Assembly (NCBI GenBank): GCA_943913325.1
Contig: CALTXP010000058.1
Coordinates: 1 to 9,862 of the forward strand
Length of the DNA: 9,862 nucleotides
From: an uncultured Anaerococcus sp.
GTDB lineage: Bacteria > Bacillota > Clostridia > Tissierellales > Peptoniphilaceae
Direction: 5' to 3'
Part shown: piece by piece, positions 6,791 through 9,862 of the stretch
Numbering within the stretch: position 1 is the stretch's first letter
Layout: each line of letters opens with the position of its first letter
Position numbers and translations under genes: made by a program
Notes under the pieces: generated by a model
What the model saw: only the letters and a program-made list of their open reading frames with translations
Told to the model about the DNA's origin: nothing
Database searches by the model: none

Positions 6791-7011
6791 ACGCTCTCCT
6801 TAATAATATTTTTTAAATATCTAGTAACAGCTTAACTAATAACTTCCATAAGAAATTATGATATTATTGTAATACAAGATCACTAATTTTTTTTTATAAA
6901 ATTTGGGGTTTTAAAAAATTAAAATAAATATATATTGCCAGAAAACCTTATCCTTGACATAAAGTATGAAAAAATTATAATTTATAAGAAAACTTAGAAA
7001 AAGAGGCATAA
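6791..7011. other. Divergent intergenic region between the permease and asnA
   Basis: These 221 very AT-rich bases separate two divergent genes. The asnA side holds a clear promoter. On the permease side only the ribosome site is clear; no well-spaced -35/-10 pair could be defined by eye. A run of nine T (6888-6896 region) and an AAAATTTGGGGTTTTAAAA segment near 6898-6917 are present but form no convincing regulator site. The leader does not show the conserved cores of the purine riboswitch or a T-box. Confidence 0.6.
6954..6981 (+). promoter_or_regulatory. asnA promoter, consensus -35 and -10
   Basis: TTGACA (6954-6959) and TATAAT (6976-6981) both match the sigma-A consensus perfectly, with a 16-base spacer. 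Transcription would start near 6988, leaving a leader of only about 24 bases before the ATG at 7012. That is too short for a T-box or other large leader element, so asnA is probably expressed strongly and without leader attenuation. An operator could still overlap the promoter, but none is evident. Confidence 0.85.
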
Positions 7012-8025
7012 ATGTATAATATTAAATCACCAGAAGGTTATGAATCTAACGAAGATTTATACACTACTCAATTGTTAATAAAAGAAATAAAAGATTATTT
7101 TCAAATTAACTTAGCTAACAACTTAAACTTAAAAAGAGTTAGTGCACCATTATTTGTATCTATAGAATCTGGACTTAACGATAACTTAAATGGCCACGAA
7201 GGCCCTGTTACTTTTGACGTTCCAAATGCTGGAGGTGAAAATCTAGAGATTGTTCATTCCCTTGCTAAATGGAAAAGATACGCCCTTAAAAATTATGATT
7301 TTAAAGTTCATGAAGGTTTATATACAGATATGAATGCTATAAGACGTTGTGAAGAGCCTGACAATACACATTCATTTTATGTTGATCAATGGGATTGGGA
7401 ACTTATTATAAGCGAAGAAGATCGCAATGTAGAGTATCTTAAAAGAGTTGTAAATATAATTTATAGGACATTAAAATCTCTAGATGAATACTTATGTACT
7501 TTAATCCCTCAAAGACATAAACTATTAAAAGATCAAATCACTTTTATCACAAGTCAAGAACTTTTAGACAAGTACCCTCACATTAAGGATAGTACAGAAA
7601 GAGAAAGACTTGCCGTTAAAGAATATGGCTCAATATTTTTAATGCAAATAGGCAATAGACTATCTAATGGAAAAAAGCATGATAATAGAGCCCCAGATTA
7701 TGATGATTGGCTACTTAATGGGGATATAATAGTTTATAATCCAATACTGAATGATCAGTTAGAATTATCATCAATGGGAATTAGGGTAAATCCTGAAAGA
7801 TTAAACGAGCAATTAAAGCAATCTGATAACTTAGATAGGTTAAAATATGACTATCATAAAATGCTTATAGAAGATAAGCTTCCTTTAACTGTTGGTGGTG
7901 GTATAGGTCAATCTAGATTATGTATGTTCTTCTTACAAAAAGCCCATATAGGAGAAGTTCAAGTTTCTTATTGGCCAGATGATTATAGAAGAGCTTTAGA
8001 AAATAAAGGAATAAAGCTTTTATAG
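7012..8025 (+). CDS. asnA: Aspartate-ammonia ligase (asparagine synthetase A)
   Basis: AsnA makes asparagine from aspartate, ammonia and ATP (releasing AMP and pyrophosphate) and shares the class II aminoacyl-tRNA synthetase fold. At 337 residues it is the normal family length. Recognisable family blocks run in order: RVSAPLFVSIESGLNDNLNG (43-62), EIVHSLAKWKRYAL, EGLYTDMNAIRRCEEPDNTH, YVDQWDWELII, then GSIFLMQIGNRLSNGKKHDNRAPDY, and near the end LTVGGGIGQSRLCMFFLQKA followed by HIGEVQVSYWPDDYR. The GGGIGQSR block corresponds to motif 3 of the fold (Arg contacting ATP). The start has AAGAGG (7001-7006), 5 bases upstream. It is the only plus-strand gene in the window, with its own promoter before it and its own terminator after it, so it is probably monocistronic. 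No asparaginyl-tRNA synthetase is beside it. Confidence 0.97.
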   Translation: MYNIKSPEGYESNEDLYTTQLLIKEIKDYFQINLANNLNLKRVSAPLFVSIESGLNDNLNGHEGPVTFDVPNAGGENLEIVHSLAKWKRYALKNYDFKVHEGLYTDMNAIRRCEEPDNTHSFYVDQWDWELIISEEDRNVEYLKRVVNIIYRTLKSLDEYLCTLIPQRHKLLKDQITFITSQELLDKYPHIKDSTERERLAVKEYGSIFLMQIGNRLSNGKKHDNRAPDYDDWLLNGDIIVYNPILNDQLELSSMGIRVNPERLNEQLKQSDNLDRLKYDYHKMLIEDKLPLTVGGGIGQSRLCMFFLQKAHIGEVQVSYWPDDYRRALENKGIKLL

Positions 8026-8034
8026 TTAATAGAT

Positions 8035-8083
8035 AAAAAAGTCTAATCTTATAGCAACATGCAAGGTTAGACTTTCTTATTTT
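8035..8083. terminator. Bidirectional intrinsic terminator between asnA and recQ
   Basis: GTCTAATCTT (8041-8050) pairs with AAGGTTAGAC (8063-8072): ten pairs, one of them G-T on the asnA transcript. An inner GCA/TGC stem (8054-8056 with 8060-8062) closes a 3-base loop. On the plus strand it is followed by a T-rich tract (8073-8083). On the minus strand six A bases at 8035-8040 give a run of U after the hairpin. It can therefore end both the asnA transcript and the convergent recQ transcript, although on the minus side it lies just after the recQ stop. Confidence 0.85.
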
Positions 8084-9862
8084 CATATTTTTCTATTATC
8101 AATTATAAACTCAGATATCTCCGCTATGAAAATATCTCCATATTGCATAAGTTTTTTATCGCCTACACCTTTGATCTTTAAAAAATCTTCTTCGGATCTA
8201 GGCTTGTAACTTGCCATATCTTTTAGTGATGCATCTGAAAATATAATAAAGGGAGGTATATTTCTCTTTTTGGATAAATCAAGTCTTACTTTCTTTAAAT
8301 GATTGAATAATTCTTCATCATAATCTTTATTATCGACTATATGAGGAGCTTTCTCTTTAAGATTAGCATTTTCCTTTATAGTATAATTTACATATACTTT
8401 TGATTTATCAAACAACACGTCCTTTGCTTTTTCAGTTAATCTTAATATAGGATATGTGCCACCGCTTACCCTTATATATCCATCAGCTATCAGTACGCCT
8501 ATAAGATTTCTTATATAATTTTCACTATTAGTTTTCATAATACCATAAGTAGATATAGCTTTTATATTTTTCTCACGCACATTCTTATTATTAGCTCCCT
8601 TTAGGCAATCAATTACAGTTTTTGATCCATATCTTTGATCCAATCTATATATGCAAGATAAGACCTTTTGACTATCAACAGTTGCATCTATTTTTTCTAC
8701 TTCATTTAGACAATTAGAGCAGTTATTACATGTATGCATTGCTTCTTGTCCAAAATATTCCAGGATAAAAGCTCTTAGACATTTACTAGTATTTACATAA
8801 TTAATTATAATCTGTAACTTTTCTAGTTGATACTCTTTATAAGAATGATTACCAGTCTGATTTATAAAAAACTTATTTATAATTATATCATGAGCATTAT
8901 ATAAAAGTATACAATCACTAGCTTCTCCATCTCTTCCAGCACGTCCTGCCTCTTGATAGTATGATTCCATATCTTTTGGCATATTATAATGAATCACATA
9001 GCGAACATTACTTTTATCAATACCCATACCAAAAGCATTAGTAGCAACTATAATCTTTTTTCTATCATATATAAAATCATCTTGATTTTTTGCTCTAGTA
9101 CCCTCGCTTAATCCAGCATGGTATTTACTAATATCAAGTCCTAATTTATTTATAGATCTATATAATTCATCCACCTTTTTTCGAGTTGAAGCATATATAA
9201 TACCAGAATCACTTTTATGAATCCTTAAATATTCTTTTACAAATTTCATCTTATCTGATGGCTTTTCTACTTTAAATGTTAAATTTTCTCTATCAAAGCC
9301 TGTGACTTTAACGTAAGGTGATTTAAGTTTAAGATTAGCTATTATATCTTCTCGAACTTCTTTAGTAGCTGTAGCAGTAAAAGCAGCTACTGGCACATTT
9401 CCAAGAATTTCATATATATTAGGTATTAATTTATATGAAGGTCTAAAATCATGACCCCATTGACTTATACAATGAGCCTCATCTATAGCTATAAATGATA
9501 CCTTTAATTCTTTTAAAAAATCTAAGAAAAATGTATTTTCAAGTCTTTCAGGTGATATATATAAGAGTTTTACATGACCTGATCTAAGCTTTCTTATACT
9601 ATCCATATATTCTTCATATGATAGGCTAGAATTAATAAAGCTTGCACTTATACCATCTTCTACTAGTGAATCTACTTGATCTTTCATCAAAGAAATTAAA
9701 GGTGATATTACCAGGGTAATTCCTTCCATAATTAAAGCTGGTAATTGATAGCATATTGATTTTCCACCACCTGTAGGAAGTACTCCTAAAACATCCTTAG
9801 CTTCTAATATATTTTTAATTATTTCTTCTTGTCCATTCCTAAAAGAATCATATCCAAAATAT
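8083..9862 (-). CDS. recQ: ATP-dependent DNA helicase RecQ, 5' end cut by the window
   Basis: RecQ is a 3'-5' DNA helicase that acts in recombination and repair of stalled forks. 592 codons are visible. The frame stays open to the window edge (first full codon at 9861), so the Met at 9729 is internal and is not the start. Numbering from the first visible residue, it has the Q-motif region YFGYDSFRNGQEEII (1-15), Walker A TGGGKS (30-35), DEAH box (127-130), TATAT (162-166) and motif VI QEAGRAGRDG (303-312). The zinc cysteines are C361, C378, C381 and C384, a winged-helix RQC region follows, and an HRDC domain lies at about 515-584 (LSKKRNIPPFIIFSDASL, GVGDKK). This is the full domain set of a standard bacterial RecQ of about 600 residues, so only about ten N-terminal residues should be missing. 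It ends next to the shared terminator. Confidence 0.96.
   Translation of the reverse strand, partial: YFGYDSFRNGQEEIIKNILEAKDVLGVLPTGGGKSICYQLPALIMEGITLVISPLISLMKDQVDSLVEDGISASFINSSLSYEEYMDSIRKLRSGHVKLLYISPERLENTFFLDFLKELKVSFIAIDEAHCISQWGHDFRPSYKLIPNIYEILGNVPVAAFTATATKEVREDIIANLKLKSPYVKVTGFDRENLTFKVEKPSDKMKFVKEYLRIHKSDSGIIYASTRKKVDELYRSINKLGLDISKYHAGLSEGTRAKNQDDFIYDRKKIIVATNAFGMGIDKSNVRYVIHYNMPKDMESYYQEAGRAGRDGEASDCILLYNAHDIIINKFFINQTGNHSYKEYQLEKLQIIINYVNTSKCLRAFILEYFGQEAMHTCNNCSNCLNEVEKIDATVDSQKVLSCIYRLDQRYGSKTVIDCLKGANNKNVREKNIKAISTYGIMKTNSENYIRNLIGVLIADGYIRVSGGTYPILRLTEKAKDVLFDKSKVYVNYTIKENANLKEKAPHIVDNKDYDEELFNHLKKVRLDLSKKRNIPPFIIFSDASLKDMASYKPRSEEDFLKIKGVGDKKLMQYGDIFIAEISEFIIDNRKI

Noticed and set aside
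6791..6953. Riboswitch (purine or similar) in the permease leader
   Set aside because: The minus-strand leader lacks the conserved junction and loop sequences of the purine riboswitch, and no stable multi-stem structure was evident by eye. A covariance-model search would settle it.
6982..7011. T-box leader for asnA
   Set aside because: With a consensus promoter at 6954-6981 only about 24 bases of leader remain, and no T-box core sequence is present there.
8083..9729. RecQ starting at the Met at 9729 and lacking Walker A
   Set aside because: The same frame continues upstream to the window edge and encodes the Q-motif and TGGGKS Walker A, so the helicase is intact and merely cut by the window.

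Overview
The window looks like chromosomal DNA of a low-GC, anaerobic Gram-positive bacterium. It is AT-rich (roughly 30% GC by eye), with strong AGGAGG-type ribosome sites, AT-rich codon use, a lipoprotein-type phosphate-binding protein and a Firmicutes-style pst-phoU-phoPR order. The protein sequences feel closest to the Tissierellia (Peptoniphilus/Anaerococcus/Finegoldia group). That placement is an impression from family resemblance and was not tested by a search.

Layout. From about 5.4 kb down to base 1, on the minus strand, runs one tightly packed phosphate operon: pstS (4264-5274), pstC, pstA, pstB, phoU, a PhoP/PhoB-type response regulator, and the first 99 codons of its sensor kinase, which is cut by the window edge. 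Gaps within it are 2, 21, 12, 4 and 1 bases, followed by a 4-base overlap. Upstream of pstS lies a promoter preceded by two perfect TTTACA hexamers 11 bases apart, which resembles a Pho box. At 5438-6790, also on the minus strand, is an NCS2-family nucleobase (probably xanthine/purine) permease. A 221-base spacer separates it from the divergent asnA (7012-8025, plus strand; asparagine synthesis from aspartate and ammonia), which has a textbook -35/-10 promoter. A bidirectional hairpin terminator at about 8035-8083 separates asnA from the convergent recQ (minus strand, 8083 to beyond 9862), which lacks only its first few codons.

How the genes work together. PstS captures phosphate outside the membrane, PstC and PstA form the channel and PstB supplies ATP hydrolysis. 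PhoU links transporter state to the kinase/regulator pair, which probably acts on the Pho-box-like repeats in front of pstS. Because the regulator genes sit at the operon's end, they are probably induced by phosphate starvation along with the transporter.

The most striking observation is that PstS appears circularly permuted. The part that normally forms the C-terminal half (beginning at the SREEGSGTRG phosphate loop) comes first, after a lipobox and a long Asp/Lys-rich linker. The normal N-terminal half (AGSTS and SNGSSAG loops) comes last and ends exactly where the family's usual internal loop would be. A second oddity is a roughly 75-residue acidic, probably disordered extension at the front of PstB, supported by a strong ribosome site. 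Two start sites were moved from the longest open frame: pstS to 5274 and phoU to 1572.
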